Below the pieces are notes generated by a model. That model did not search any database. It was not told the origin of the DNA and saw only the letters and a program-made list of their open reading frames with translations. From assembly GCF_025717065.2 (NCBI RefSeq), contig NZ_JAOVZO020000014.1, positions 248,001 to 312,000 of the forward strand: 64,000 nt of DNA, given 5' to 3'. A program made the translations under genes and the position numbers. The stretch is from Tahibacter soli (lineage in GTDB: Bacteria > Pseudomonadota > Gammaproteobacteria > Xanthomonadales > Rhodanobacteraceae). Positions 10,194-18,317 of this stretch are shown here, one piece after another. Every line of letters starts with the position of its first letter. Position 1 is the stretch's first letter.

Positions 10194-10321
10194 GGTTGGG
10201 CCATTCTGGCCCAATGATCCAACAAGCACTTTAGTTTCTGATTAAAGGTTAAGGAATTGTTAGATCCGGACGCGGGGTGGTGACATCGCCGTGGGCTCTC
10301 GCTCGTTTCTCCAGCCCGTCA

Positions 10322-11287
10322 TCATCGCCGCGCAAGCGCCAGGAGTGTGCCAGGCACGATCATCATGCGATCTCGAGCGAACGCCCTCGTCGTGACCCTC
10401 GCTTGCACGAGTCCCACAGGCGGACCGAATCCCAGCGTGATCACGACGGTCGCTTCCGTAAGACCGTTCAGCACGTCTGCCGGCAGCTGGCCGATGCGCG
10501 TCGTATTGAGTGCAAAACTTCCTGGCCCCTGGATATGCAAGCCGGCTGACGTAGGTCGCACGGCGGCTGTTTGCGGGTATCGCTCATGGTCGGTGGCTTG
10601 AAGAGCGACGTTTCCCGCTGTGGCAACAAACGTCTTCTCTCCCAGCTGCACTGACAATTCACAGCGATGCTTTGAGAGGTGGAATCCGTTGGCATCGGCA
10701 GGGTCGACGAAGAGCTCCGCCGCAAACACAACATCCTTGACGAGGTCCGGCGATTGTCCGGGTTGCGGCTCAAAAGCGACGCTTCCGCCAAGAATTTCAA
10801 TGTGCGGTAAGCGTGCTTGCGGAAGAAGCATTCGAATCAGTTCGCTTCGCGTCGCGGTTCGCGTGTGCGCGCCTTCTCGCCAAGGCGTCTCGCGTTGCCG
10901 CGGATCGGCGACGCGCTTCACGACATACGGTGCATGATCGGTTCGGAAGGACACCGCCAGGATGGCGTTTCCCTCGTGGTCGAGCCACGCGATCGTGGGC
11001 TCAGGATATGGGCCATCGAATTGACCGGGCATCCTGGCAAACCAGTCATCGAATTCGAACCCAGAGATGTCCACGAAGGCGCCGTCGTCGGCAATACCAA
11101 ATACCCAAACGATGGATTCTCCGCCCGATGCATTGGCAGCGCCGGCAAGCTGTGCTGCCTTGGTTTCAGCGCTTGGCGGGGAGCCTTTGAGTTCGAGCCC
11201 CGCGTCTTCTACCTTGCCCGCTGCTCGGAGCACGCGAAGCGCCTCGCGTACGCGCACTTCGATGTCAGTTCTTCGCGTTGTCGCCAT
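10322..11287 (-). CDS. AlbA_2 (Schlafen-type) domain protein
   Basis: This 321-residue protein carries an AlbA_2/Schlafen-like putative ATP- or nucleic-acid-binding domain. The segment 'LELKGSPP' is followed by 'AANASGGESIVWVFGI' and 'FVDISGFEFDDW', the usual order of the family at about residues 30-90. The rest is mixed alpha/beta and unassigned. The ATG at 11287 has GGAG five bases upstream; a 50-codon extension to 11437 is possible but low in domain content. AlbA_2 proteins recur in defence and toxin loci, but their chemistry is not settled. It is the last gene of a same-strand set with 11430-11978 and 12002-12223, which I read as one module of unknown function. Confidence 0.75.
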   Translation of the reverse strand: MATTRRTDIEVRVREALRVLRAAGKVEDAGLELKGSPPSAETKAAQLAGAANASGGESIVWVFGIADDGAFVDISGFEFDDWFARMPGQFDGPYPEPTIAWLDHEGNAILAVSFRTDHAPYVVKRVADPRQRETPWREGAHTRTATRSELIRMLLPQARLPHIEILGGSVAFEPQPGQSPDLVKDVVFAAELFVDPADANGFHLSKHRCELSVQLGEKTFVATAGNVALQATDHERYPQTAAVRPTSAGLHIQGPGSFALNTTRIGQLPADVLNGLTEATVVITLGFGPPVGLVQARVTTRAFARDRMMIVPGTLLALARR

Positions 11288-11429
11288 GACGTCTCCGCGT
11301 AAAGTGAGTTCCGGCAAAAACTCGTGCCGAGCGATCCGTACGAGCTGACGCCTGGCGTCACGAGGGGACGGTTCTACGTGCTCATCGGTGACGGCGGCCG
11401 ACGTCCCACCACTGTTGGCGTCGACGGAA

Positions 11430-11978
11430 CTACCCAATGCCCTCGTTGTTTTGAGATTCCGTTCGGGCTCCTCGCACTATGGCCGCAAGGCTGTTGGGGT
11501 CTTCGAGAACTGTCACTAACACAACGCGCTCGATATGCGTCAGCGGCAGTGGCCCCTGGAATCCCGCCTCGACGTACGGCACAACCACCTCACTCCAGGC
11601 CCTCTCATCGTTCCACTTCGTCCACGGAATCAGGCGATCGTGGAGTGCGGAGTCGATGAAAAGAATGGCAATTCCGTCACCACCGGGTTCCGCTGCCTGG
11701 AGGGGCCAGCATCGACGTCTGTAATCCGGATCGTCAGGAATGGTCCGATAGTCGAACAGGGAGACACAACCGCGTCGCAAGAAGAACGAGTTGGATCTCA
11801 ACCCAAATGTGCTTGGTCGCGTACCGGCTTCGTTGGGCAACAAGTAGCCCGTTTTTCGAATCGCTGGAAGGAATCGCTGCTTTGTCACATGGAATACGTG
11901 CCCCTCAAGCAGCGTCGTCACCGGCCCCATGTCTTCCGTTTCGCGAAAGGTGTACTCGAGGATTTGGACGTCTTCCAA
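11430..11978 (-). CDS. Unknown protein, possibly ADP-ribosyltransferase-like
   Basis: Up to 182 residues. Residues 25-75 read 'GHVFHVTKQRFLPAIRKTGY' and then 'SNSFFLRRGCVSLFDYR'. An early His-Val-Thr, an 'I..tG.L.pn' turn and a later S-x-S/F strand are reminiscent of DarT/ART-fold enzymes, but I cannot identify catalytic residues with confidence, so this is a hint only. The frame opens at TTG 11978; ATG 11930 is an alternative that keeps the domain. It lies 23 bp after the small gene 12002-12223 and 142 bp before the AlbA_2 gene, all on the minus strand, suggesting co-transcription. Confidence 0.6.
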   Translation of the reverse strand: MEDVQILEYTFRETEDMGPVTTLLEGHVFHVTKQRFLPAIRKTGYLLPNEAGTRPSTFGLRSNSFFLRRGCVSLFDYRTIPDDPDYRRRCWPLQAAEPGGDGIAILFIDSALHDRLIPWTKWNDERAWSEVVVPYVEAGFQGPLPLTHIERVVLVTVLEDPNSLAAIVRGARTESQNNEGIG

Positions 11979-12001
11979 GGTCTCGACTCTGCCGTGTGTG
12001 C

Positions 12002-12223
12002 CTAGGGTTTCTTGCCGGCGTCGCTGCGAATCAGATCGTTCAGCGATTTATGGCCGGTTTGCTCCAGCAGCGTGTCCAAGTGCATATCGCTACGAACACC
12101 GAAGTCGCGGTTGTACTGCTGCTCGATCGTGCCGACGTTGGTGTCGCCGCGCTTTTGACGCAACGGGCCGCTGTCATTGCGTGACCGTTGGCCCCGCATG
12201 CCGGGGGCATCTTTCTTTGCCAT
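12002..12223 (-). CDS. Small basic hypothetical protein
   Basis: A 73-residue protein starting MAKKDAPGMRGQRSRNDSGP. The N-terminal half is Lys/Arg/Gly-rich and disordered-looking; the C-terminal half ('DMHLDTLLEQTGHKSLNDLI') is a plausible helix-turn-helix or dimerisation segment. A perfect GGAGG lies six bases before ATG 12223. It resembles in style the small regulators or antitoxins that precede toxin-like genes, but I do not recognise the family. It leads the module 12002-12223 / 11430-11978 / 10322-11287. Confidence 0.65.
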   Translation of the reverse strand: MAKKDAPGMRGQRSRNDSGPLRQKRGDTNVGTIEQQYNRDFGVRSDMHLDTLLEQTGHKSLNDLIRSDAGKKP

Positions 12224-12303
12224 GGTGTTGCACCTCCAAAAAGGTTCCCACGAGACCAGTTTAGGGTCGTCCGGTCTCACGGCAAAGCCTTGCTGCAGTG
12301 GCG

Positions 12304-13335
12304 CTAGGTGTTGGTCGGCGCCGAGGTCTCATTGGATGAGATCGACCCATTGCGTTTGAGGAGGTCATCGAAAGCCTGGGCACGCGCGGCGGCCTGCGCA
12401 GCGGTCGTCTCGGCAAGCTGGCGCGCGGCCTGTTCCGTTGCCAGTGCGTCGCGCGTGGCCGCCAGCTCCGCGCGCAGGCCCTCGCCGGCGAGTTGCTCTT
12501 GTGCGTAGCGGATCTGCAGGCTGTCGAGTTCGCGGGTGACGGGGCGCAGTGCCTGAACTTCCTCGTCGAGCCGGCGCAGGTGTGCGCGCAGGTCGCGTGC
12601 CTCGCGGTCGTGCTGGCCGGCCTGTTCGGTCAGCCGAACGTTGTCGCGGTTGAGCTGCAACAGTTCCTGGTTCTTGCCGGTGAGGCTGTCGCGCGTCTCG
12701 CGCAGATCCACCTGAAGCTGCTGCACCTGGTGCTCGTGGCGTCGCTGCTCCTGGTCGCGCTGTTCTTTGGCTGCCGTTCGATAGTGCTCGAGTGCCTCGC
12801 GGGCATGCGTGTGCTTCTGCTCCAGGGACTGCGCGTGGGCATCGCGCTCGTCCAGGCGTGTGGTCATGCCGGCGATGCGCTCCTCAAACTGACGCACCGT
12901 TGCCAAAGCCTCGGCCAAGCGGGCCTGGTCAGCCTCGTGTTCGGCCTGCTTGGCTTGCAGCGCCCCCTGAGTGTGGCGTAGCTGATCGGCCAGCGTCGCG
13001 CTCTCCTGGCGGGCTTGCTCCAGCGCGGCCGCACGATCGCGCAGCTGGGCGTCACACCGTGCCTGGGCGTCCGCAATCCGTGCATCGGCCTCGCCGTTGA
13101 GCTGTCCGGCCAGGCGACTCACCAGATCTGCCAGCGCGTCGCTAACCGGATATTTCCCACCAACGCCCTTGGCGTCCTCGGCTTCAAGCTCCTTGAGGTG
13201 ACGGTGGATCGTCGTCTTGGAGCCCGTGTTGCCCAGGGCAACGCGCACCGCGTCAACGGACGGATGCTTTCCCTGTGCGAGCAGCGCGTTGCGCGCCTTC
13301 TCGACTTCGGTCTTGTAGACGCCACCCCGGGCCAT
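12304..13335 (-). CDS. KfrA-like DNA-binding coiled-coil protein (TnpT-like candidate)
   Basis: A 343-residue protein with a KfrA-type N-terminal DNA-binding domain (residues 1-60, including 'VRVALGNTGSKTTIHRHLKE') followed by about 250 residues of coiled coil rich in Ala, Gln, Glu and Arg. KfrA proteins are plasmid transcriptional autorepressors. In some Tn3-family transposons a protein of this layout (TnpT) helps a tyrosine recombinase (TnpS) resolve cointegrates. Here the recombinase is at 20128-21081, so a TnpT-like role is possible but the two genes are separated by cargo. I chose ATG 13335 because the conserved domain starts there; ATG 13347 and the upstream TTG near 13380 are alternatives. 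The upstream region has inverted repeats suitable for autoregulation. Confidence 0.82.
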   Translation of the reverse strand: MARGGVYKTEVEKARNALLAQGKHPSVDAVRVALGNTGSKTTIHRHLKELEAEDAKGVGGKYPVSDALADLVSRLAGQLNGEADARIADAQARCDAQLRDRAAALEQARQESATLADQLRHTQGALQAKQAEHEADQARLAEALATVRQFEERIAGMTTRLDERDAHAQSLEQKHTHAREALEHYRTAAKEQRDQEQRRHEHQVQQLQVDLRETRDSLTGKNQELLQLNRDNVRLTEQAGQHDREARDLRAHLRRLDEEVQALRPVTRELDSLQIRYAQEQLAGEGLRAELAATRDALATEQAARQLAETTAAQAAARAQAFDDLLKRNGSISSNETSAPTNT

Positions 13336-13368
13336 GGTGACACCCATCACCAGTGAATTTCGTACGGC

Positions 13369-13390
13369 ATTACATACCACGTAATTACAT
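13369..13390. promoter_or_regulatory. ATTACAT direct repeat with GTAATTAC palindrome
   Basis: ATTACAT occurs at 13369-13375 and 13384-13390, with the palindrome GTAATTAC (13381-13388) overlapping the second copy. The site lies just upstream of the KfrA-like gene, in the 350-bp gap between it and the divergent CBASS operon. It is a plausible operator for KfrA or a recombinase-accessory site. Confidence 0.4.
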
Positions 13391-13435
13391 GTTATTCAAT
13401 GAGACAGAACAGGAGGAGTACGCAGATTTTTCACA

Positions 13436-13458
13436 CGGGATAATGTGAGGTTATCCCG
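13436..13458. promoter_or_regulatory. Perfect 8-bp inverted repeat in the kfrA/CBASS gap
   Basis: CGGGATAA (13436-13443), 7-bp spacer TGTGAGG, TTATCCCG (13451-13458). Symmetric, AT-rich in the middle, and placed about 230 bp before the CBASS start. It could be an operator or a core site for the tyrosine recombinase. The rest of 13459-13685 shows no gene. Confidence 0.45.
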
Positions 13459-13685
13459 CCCGAGCCTAGAAATTGCGGTAACAAGCTGCTCACGCGGTAC
13501 AGATCATCCATCGCGGCGCATGAATCCCAGTAGGGGTAGTGAGGGCAAAAAAGCACAAGATGTTGTAGTCACCCCTTGAAAGTGCGGCGATCGGCACAAA
13601 CTACGCCGCAATGCCCCAGCTCGGTCGCATTCCGTGAGACGGCGTGGCGGCAGGATGCCGTGTGTACTTTGCCGAGGGACCAATC

Positions 13686-14939
13686 ATGGCCGTTGTCAAT
13701 TTGCCCCCGACTAGCCCGCTAGCTACTGCGCTCGATGTCCTGCTGGCGAACATAGCGATTCGAATCCAGCTCGCACCAAGCCACTACAAGCTCGCCGTCG
13801 AGCGGTACGGGACTGTCAACACATGGATCGAGCGCGAAGGCAGCCCGCTGAAAGATCGCGTCCAACTCTTCTATGCACAGGGCTCGATGGCAACCGGATC
13901 GACCATCGCATCAAAGCTGCGTACCGACGAGTACGACATCGATGTGATCGCCGAGCTCGACATTCCCGAAACTACTCCGCCCCATCAGGTGCTCAATCTG
14001 CTTGAGCAAGCGATTCGTGGTGAGCGCGGGTCGCGCTACTTCGATATGACAACGCGATGCACTAGGTGTATTCAAATCCAGTACGCCGATAACATGCATC
14101 TCGACGTGACACCTTTGATCCGACAACCTCAACTGTCGGAGCGCTGCGGAAACATCTCGCACGCCAAGAATCGATTTGCCCTGGTGGGCGACAAATTTGT
14201 CCTTGCCAATCCGTATGGCTTCGCCGAATGGTTCAACACAAAGACTCCCCCTGAGCTAGAGTTTTCGAAGCTCTTTGCGGAACAGGAGGTCGTGTACGGT
14301 CGGGAAATGCTGCTCACCAAGGCAGCAGAGGCAGAACCCGTGCCGGATCAAACCCCTGCTCACAAGAAGTCAAAAGCGGTTATCGCGCTGCAATTGCTAA
14401 AGCGTTGGCGAAACGTTCGCTACGATACACGCAATGGGCGGCGGCCGCCCTCGGTAATGCTTGCTAAACTTGTCGCCGACTCCGCGAATCGCACGACGAC
14501 TTTGTCCGAGGAAATGTTGTTTCAAGCTCGAGCATTGCAAGCGTTCTTTGAAGCCGCGGAAATCAAACACCGGTTGATTGAAGTTAGAAATCCGGCCTGT
14601 GATAAGGACGTTTTTAGCGACCGCTGGCCCGAAGCCGCAACGGATCAACGCGTGTTCATTGCTGACTTACATGACCTCGTTCGAAAGCTCGAACGGCTCG
14701 TCGCTGGAGTCAGCCTCGGTACCATGCGAACGATTCTGGCCGAGCTGTTTGGCGAGAACGCAACCGCTGATGTCGTCGAAGCTTTCAATCGTGCGACCGG
14801 TAATGCAATCACGAAGGGACAGTCCTATCACAATCCCGGCTCCGGTTCCTTTGGGTTGGCTGCGAGTGGCGTAGCTGCCGGTTCTGCACGAGCAGGCAGC
14901 ATATCGACGCCTTCGCATACCAATTTCGGGAGCGACTGA
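13686..14939 (+). CDS. CBASS CD-NTase (cGAS/DncV-like nucleotidyltransferase)
   Basis: This 417-residue enzyme makes a cyclic oligonucleotide second messenger upon phage infection. The polymerase-beta nucleotidyltransferase signature is intact: 'GSMATGS' at 66-72, 'YDIDVIAEL' with metal ligands D84 and D86, and a third acidic residue D140 in 'MHLDVTPL'. The C-terminal half is helical, and the last 40 residues are Gly/Ser-rich, which may form the flexible tail that E2-containing CBASS systems conjugate; that last point is inference. Start ATG 13686 is preceded by GAGGGA. The E2-like and SAVED genes follow on the same strand. The product nucleotide cannot be predicted by eye. Confidence 0.92.
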   Translation: MAVVNLPPTSPLATALDVLLANIAIRIQLAPSHYKLAVERYGTVNTWIEREGSPLKDRVQLFYAQGSMATGSTIASKLRTDEYDIDVIAELDIPETTPPHQVLNLLEQAIRGERGSRYFDMTTRCTRCIQIQYADNMHLDVTPLIRQPQLSERCGNISHAKNRFALVGDKFVLANPYGFAEWFNTKTPPELEFSKLFAEQEVVYGREMLLTKAAEAEPVPDQTPAHKKSKAVIALQLLKRWRNVRYDTRNGRRPPSVMLAKLVADSANRTTTLSEEMLFQARALQAFFEAAEIKHRLIEVRNPACDKDVFSDRWPEAATDQRVFIADLHDLVRKLERLVAGVSLGTMRTILAELFGENATADVVEAFNRATGNAITKGQSYHNPGSGSFGLAASGVAAGSARAGSISTPSHTNFGSD

Positions 14940-14947
14940 CGGCCGCG

Positions 14948-15562
14948 GTGTTATCCATGCGGGAGCAGATTGCACGGATGCGATCACGCTTTCCGGACTT
15001 TCGCCTTACCTTTGATGGAGGGTGGTGCGTCAACTGGGTGGGGCACGTTCGGCCATTGTGCCAGCGCTACGAGCTTCGCATTGCGTACTCGCTTGGCCGT
15101 TGGATTGGCGATATCTGGGTAGCGAGCATCCGTCCTCAAATTTGGCTGGTCGATCCCGCCCTGGAGCTGTATACGGAATTTGCGCCCGGTGAGCGTGTCC
15201 CCCATATCTATTTCGATAGCAAGCATCCGCTGAATTCCCGCCTTTGCGTTTTCGATCCGCAATCGGACGAATGGGATTCGTCACTCGCGATCGCGGACAC
15301 GATTGTTCCGTGGGTCATAGATTGGCTTGTGAGCTACGAGGGCTGGCACGCCACTGGAAAATGGACCGGTGGCGGACGGCATCCTGCCTTGAGTGAGGAC
15401 ACTAGCTCGAATCAAGCTCAGCCACTGCTAAACGGTGTTGCTGCGCCAAACAAGACCGGCGTCGCGATTGCCGAACTAAAGTTCTCTCCATTGGCAACAG
15501 CAGTTTCGCGCGCGTTTACTCCATCGCTGTCCTCACTAAATTGGGATAGTGATTACTTGTAG
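14948..15562 (+). CDS. CBASS E2-like ubiquitin-conjugating-fold protein (Cap2 E2-only type)
   Basis: A 204-residue E2-like protein that in short type II CBASS primes or regulates the CD-NTase. The core shows the E2-like order: a beta-sheet with 'PQIWLVDP', the stretch 'PHIYFDSKHPLNSRLCVFDP' with predicted catalytic Cys100, and 'WDSSLAIADTIVPWVIDWL' followed by 'WHATGKWTGGGRHP', a pattern I associate with CBASS E2 proteins. There is no E1 or JAB peptidase gene nearby, so this is the E2-only form. The last 60 residues are low-complexity. The frame starts at GTG 14948, 8 bp after the CD-NTase stop; ATG 14957 is an alternative. Translation is probably coupled to the upstream gene. Confidence 0.85.
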   Translation: MLSMREQIARMRSRFPDFRLTFDGGWCVNWVGHVRPLCQRYELRIAYSLGRWIGDIWVASIRPQIWLVDPALELYTEFAPGERVPHIYFDSKHPLNSRLCVFDPQSDEWDSSLAIADTIVPWVIDWLVSYEGWHATGKWTGGGRHPALSEDTSSNQAQPLLNGVAAPNKTGVAIAELKFSPLATAVSRAFTPSLSSLNWDSDYL

Positions 15563-15640
15563 TAGTAGCTTTCCGCACTCGTGGATCTGTTACTAGGCTT
15601 GCAATCCAAATGCGTCTGAGATTTCCAGAGGTGGCACTGC

Positions 15641-17392
15641 ATGGCTCACCCCCGACTTCTAATTCTCCACGGTATAAGCTCGATTCGCGCCACCGGCGAA
15701 GCTGAGGTCGCGGCCGCGCTTACTGACGACGAACGCAGACTTCCGCAAATGACCCTGCGGTTAGATACTCGGACACACGAAAATAGTATCGCGAGCGGCT
15801 ATTGGGGGCCGATCGACGCTCAAGTGCGCGCTTTCGCATCTGAGGTGCTAGCTAACCTCGAAGAACATGGGCCGGCGGCACTTCTGTATGTAGGCATCGA
15901 CGAAGTTCCCACACTGTTAGCCCTTTCTGCTTTTCTGAGCGATGAACATCGGTTGGCCTGCCGTGACTATGATCGAGATCAGGAAGTGTTCCACTGGCCT
16001 GACAAGGAAGGAGCGCTAGCATTCGAATCGATTGGCGTTCCGGCGGAGGCTTTGGATGTCCCCGGCGATGTTGTTCTAAGAATCGAACTGTCTTACCCGG
16101 TTCAGTCTCGCGACGTCCACGCGGCCGTACCGGATCGTCTGGCCGACATCACGATTCGTCCGAAGGGGGCGCTTCCCCGACCAGGCCTAGTGCGCGCTCA
16201 GACAGATGTTGAGGCCTTCCGCATCGAAGTGCGTCGCGTATTGGCCGAAATCGAGAAAGTGCGACCGAGTACGCGAACAATTCACCTCTTCCTGGCTGGG
16301 CCAGTTTCGGCATGTCTAGCAGCCGGACAGGAACTCCGCTTGCGAAACGGTCGCCGTGTGCAGACTTATCGCTACCGGGCGAAAGATTCACCGCCACAGA
16401 CACCTGCAATCTTACTGACGCCCGAGGCAACAGCTTACGTGCAGGCTCCGCTATCAGACGACGAACTGTCAATCGCTCGATCCGCGAGGGACATCTGGTC
16501 GCAGGCCCTCACGGATATCAACGACCACGCGCGAAAGCTGCGTGCCGACGGGGCATGGCCGTCGTACCTAGTTCCGGCGCTGAAGGATGCACGCCCTTGC
16601 CCTACCGAACTAGCTTCTATTTGGGAGCTCGTGAACGAAAGACATTCTATAGCAAGTGATGACGCAACCGAATTCCGCTTTGATCGCGATTCACGCCGCT
16701 GGTATTTGCCTGATCGAATGCTGGTTGCAATGTATCAGGCCGCGAACGGCGATGCCTCAACGGTTCAACGACTCGCGAGGGCGTTTCTATGGCACGAATA
16801 TCTACACGAATATCAAAATCTCACCGAGAACACAGCTACGGGAATAGGTAGCTTTCCCAATTGCCTGGAGCGTTTGGACTACATTGCCGACGCATACGGT
16901 ACTTTGCACCAAGTTGATTTCATCCTTCGTCAAGGAAACGCGTCGGATGAGCAGAACGTGCTCGAGATGTTTCGCGACGCCATCACTGAAGCGATCGATG
17001 CGTTCTGGACGTTTGAAGGACCGCCGCCGAATCGGTTTTGGCAAACCCGTAGGTTACGACGCTATCTCAATTGGTACTGGCGCCGAGAGCAGATCATCCA
17101 CGCCAAAAGTGTGGGGGAAGCCATGTATCTGCTGTGCGAACCACCAGTGATCGAAATTGCTGGCCCTTCGATTTCCACTGACGCGCGCAGAGTTTACGTG
17201 GACCTACTTCGCATCCGTTCTCCCGAAATGTTGGAGTTAGCCTTGGTGGATCGGCGGAACAAATTGCAGCGATTTCCCACATCTACGACGCTTTCGATTC
17301 CAGCACTACTTGAAGCCTTTCGATTGCGCGACAGACGAGGGATCGATCGCTTCTTTGGAGCGCTGTACGATCATGCGCGACAACGTATTTGA
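15641..17392 (+). CDS. CBASS effector: SAVED sensor fused to HExxH metallopeptidase-like domain
   Basis: A 583-residue predicted effector. Residues about 1-260 form a SAVED domain, the sensor of cyclic oligonucleotides: 'LLYVGIDEVPTLLALSAFL', 'VVLRIELSYPV' and 'IHLFLAGPVSACLAAGQEL' are its characteristic blocks. Residues about 290-583 contain 'FLWHEYLHEYQNLTEN' with HEYLH at 385-389, a zincin signature, and 'NCLERLDYIADAYG' 20-30 residues later, which offers E410 or D413/D417 as third zinc ligand. The model is a SAVED-gated zinc protease that attacks host or phage proteins; the protease assignment rests on motif and context only. No signal peptide or membrane segment. ATG 15641 has AGAGGTGG upstream. 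It is the last gene of the CBASS operon. Confidence 0.85.
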   Translation: MAHPRLLILHGISSIRATGEAEVAAALTDDERRLPQMTLRLDTRTHENSIASGYWGPIDAQVRAFASEVLANLEEHGPAALLYVGIDEVPTLLALSAFLSDEHRLACRDYDRDQEVFHWPDKEGALAFESIGVPAEALDVPGDVVLRIELSYPVQSRDVHAAVPDRLADITIRPKGALPRPGLVRAQTDVEAFRIEVRRVLAEIEKVRPSTRTIHLFLAGPVSACLAAGQELRLRNGRRVQTYRYRAKDSPPQTPAILLTPEATAYVQAPLSDDELSIARSARDIWSQALTDINDHARKLRADGAWPSYLVPALKDARPCPTELASIWELVNERHSIASDDATEFRFDRDSRRWYLPDRMLVAMYQAANGDASTVQRLARAFLWHEYLHEYQNLTENTATGIGSFPNCLERLDYIADAYGTLHQVDFILRQGNASDEQNVLEMFRDAITEAIDAFWTFEGPPPNRFWQTRRLRRYLNWYWRREQIIHAKSVGEAMYLLCEPPVIEIAGPSISTDARRVYVDLLRIRSPEMLELALVDRRNKLQRFPTSTTLSIPALLEAFRLRDRRGIDRFFGALYDHARQRI

Positions 17393-17444
17393 CCCTCCAT
17401 GCTATTGAGGGCGATCAGCTCGGGCGGATGACGACACGGCGAGA

Positions 17445-17468
17445 GGGTGCGCTTAAGCGCCCGTTTTT
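17445..17468 (+). terminator. Rho-independent terminator of the CBASS operon
   Basis: GGGTGCGC-TTAA-GCGCCCG hairpin followed immediately by TTTTT. It lies 53 bp after the SAVED stop codon and before the convergent SseB gene, as expected for the end of the CBASS transcript. Confidence 0.75.
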
Positions 17469-17516
17469 AATGTGGCCCCTAAGAGGTTATCGGCCTACGT
17501 CGCCCGAAATCCTGTG

Positions 17517-18317
17517 CTATTGCGCCGTCCGGGGCGCCGAAGGGGCAGCGAGAACATCCGCCATACGCCGATCGAAGAACCGAAACGTCGGATTGAATCC
17601 CGAGTTCAACAGGCCCTGCTTGCCAGGCTTGATGTGGACAATGTCGAGGTCGTAGGGCCCCTGGTAGGTATCGCGGATCACGAGGCTGCTGTCGCGTACG
17701 ACGGGCTCGGGATCACCATCGATGTCGAGGCCCAACAGCAGCGATTCACGTCCCTCGTACATCCCCTTCACTGACGCCAAGTATGCGCACAGTACCTGAG
17801 GGAGTTGGCTATAGAGCAGCGTCAACGCGTGCAGCATCGTGACAGGGGGATCGATGACACGGCGGAAAGACATCTCCCGCTCCGCCTGGAGCCGGAAGCT
17901 TTCGGGCACGACCAGCGTCCCGTTGGACAACAATGCTTCGGCATCGGATGGAGTCAGTTCCACATTGAATTCGCTATACGGATTCAAATGAAGAATGGCA
18001 CCGCGCGTCAGCTCGAGGAGCTGTCGCGTATCAAGTACCAGACAGCGCGCGCCCTGCGGCGCCGCTTCGAAGAACGTTCGTGCAGACGAGAAAAATGGAA
18101 TGGCGTCGGTACCGTCGATGCGCTTCCACTGCACGAAGTGAATGCGGTCCGGCCGAGCTACGCGTCGCGCACGTGCCTCATCGGGGAGGATGACCAGCAC
18201 AGGGCTTTCCAGAAGCTTGCGGTAGAACGCGGGGCGCCACGCCGCTTCCTCGCTCGCCTGCTGGAGCAGACCTTCCAGCGCGACACCATCGGGTATGTCG
18301 GGAGTCAGCACACTCAT
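17517..18317 (-). CDS. SseB-domain protein
   Basis: This 266-residue protein resembles SseB-family proteins: an N-terminal domain with 'ARTFFEAAPQGARCLVLDTR' style blocks ending in 'LNPYSEFNVELTPSDAEALL', and a C-terminal SseB_C-like part with 'GRESLLLGLDIDGDP' and 'LDIVHIKPGKQGLLNSG'. The molecular role of the family is unclear; the name comes from an enhanced serine sensitivity phenotype, and SseB proteins also turn up beside polymorphic toxins and secretion loci. ATG 18317 overlaps the stop of the upstream gene in an ATGA, so the two proteins are translationally coupled. The CBASS terminator lies just beyond its 3' end. Confidence 0.7.
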   Translation of the reverse strand: MSVLTPDIPDGVALEGLLQQASEEAAWRPAFYRKLLESPVLVILPDEARARRVARPDRIHFVQWKRIDGTDAIPFFSSARTFFEAAPQGARCLVLDTRQLLELTRGAILHLNPYSEFNVELTPSDAEALLSNGTLVVPESFRLQAEREMSFRRVIDPPVTMLHALTLLYSQLPQVLCAYLASVKGMYEGRESLLLGLDIDGDPEPVVRDSSLVIRDTYQGPYDLDIVHIKPGKQGLLNSGFNPTFRFFDRRMADVLAAPSAPRTAQ

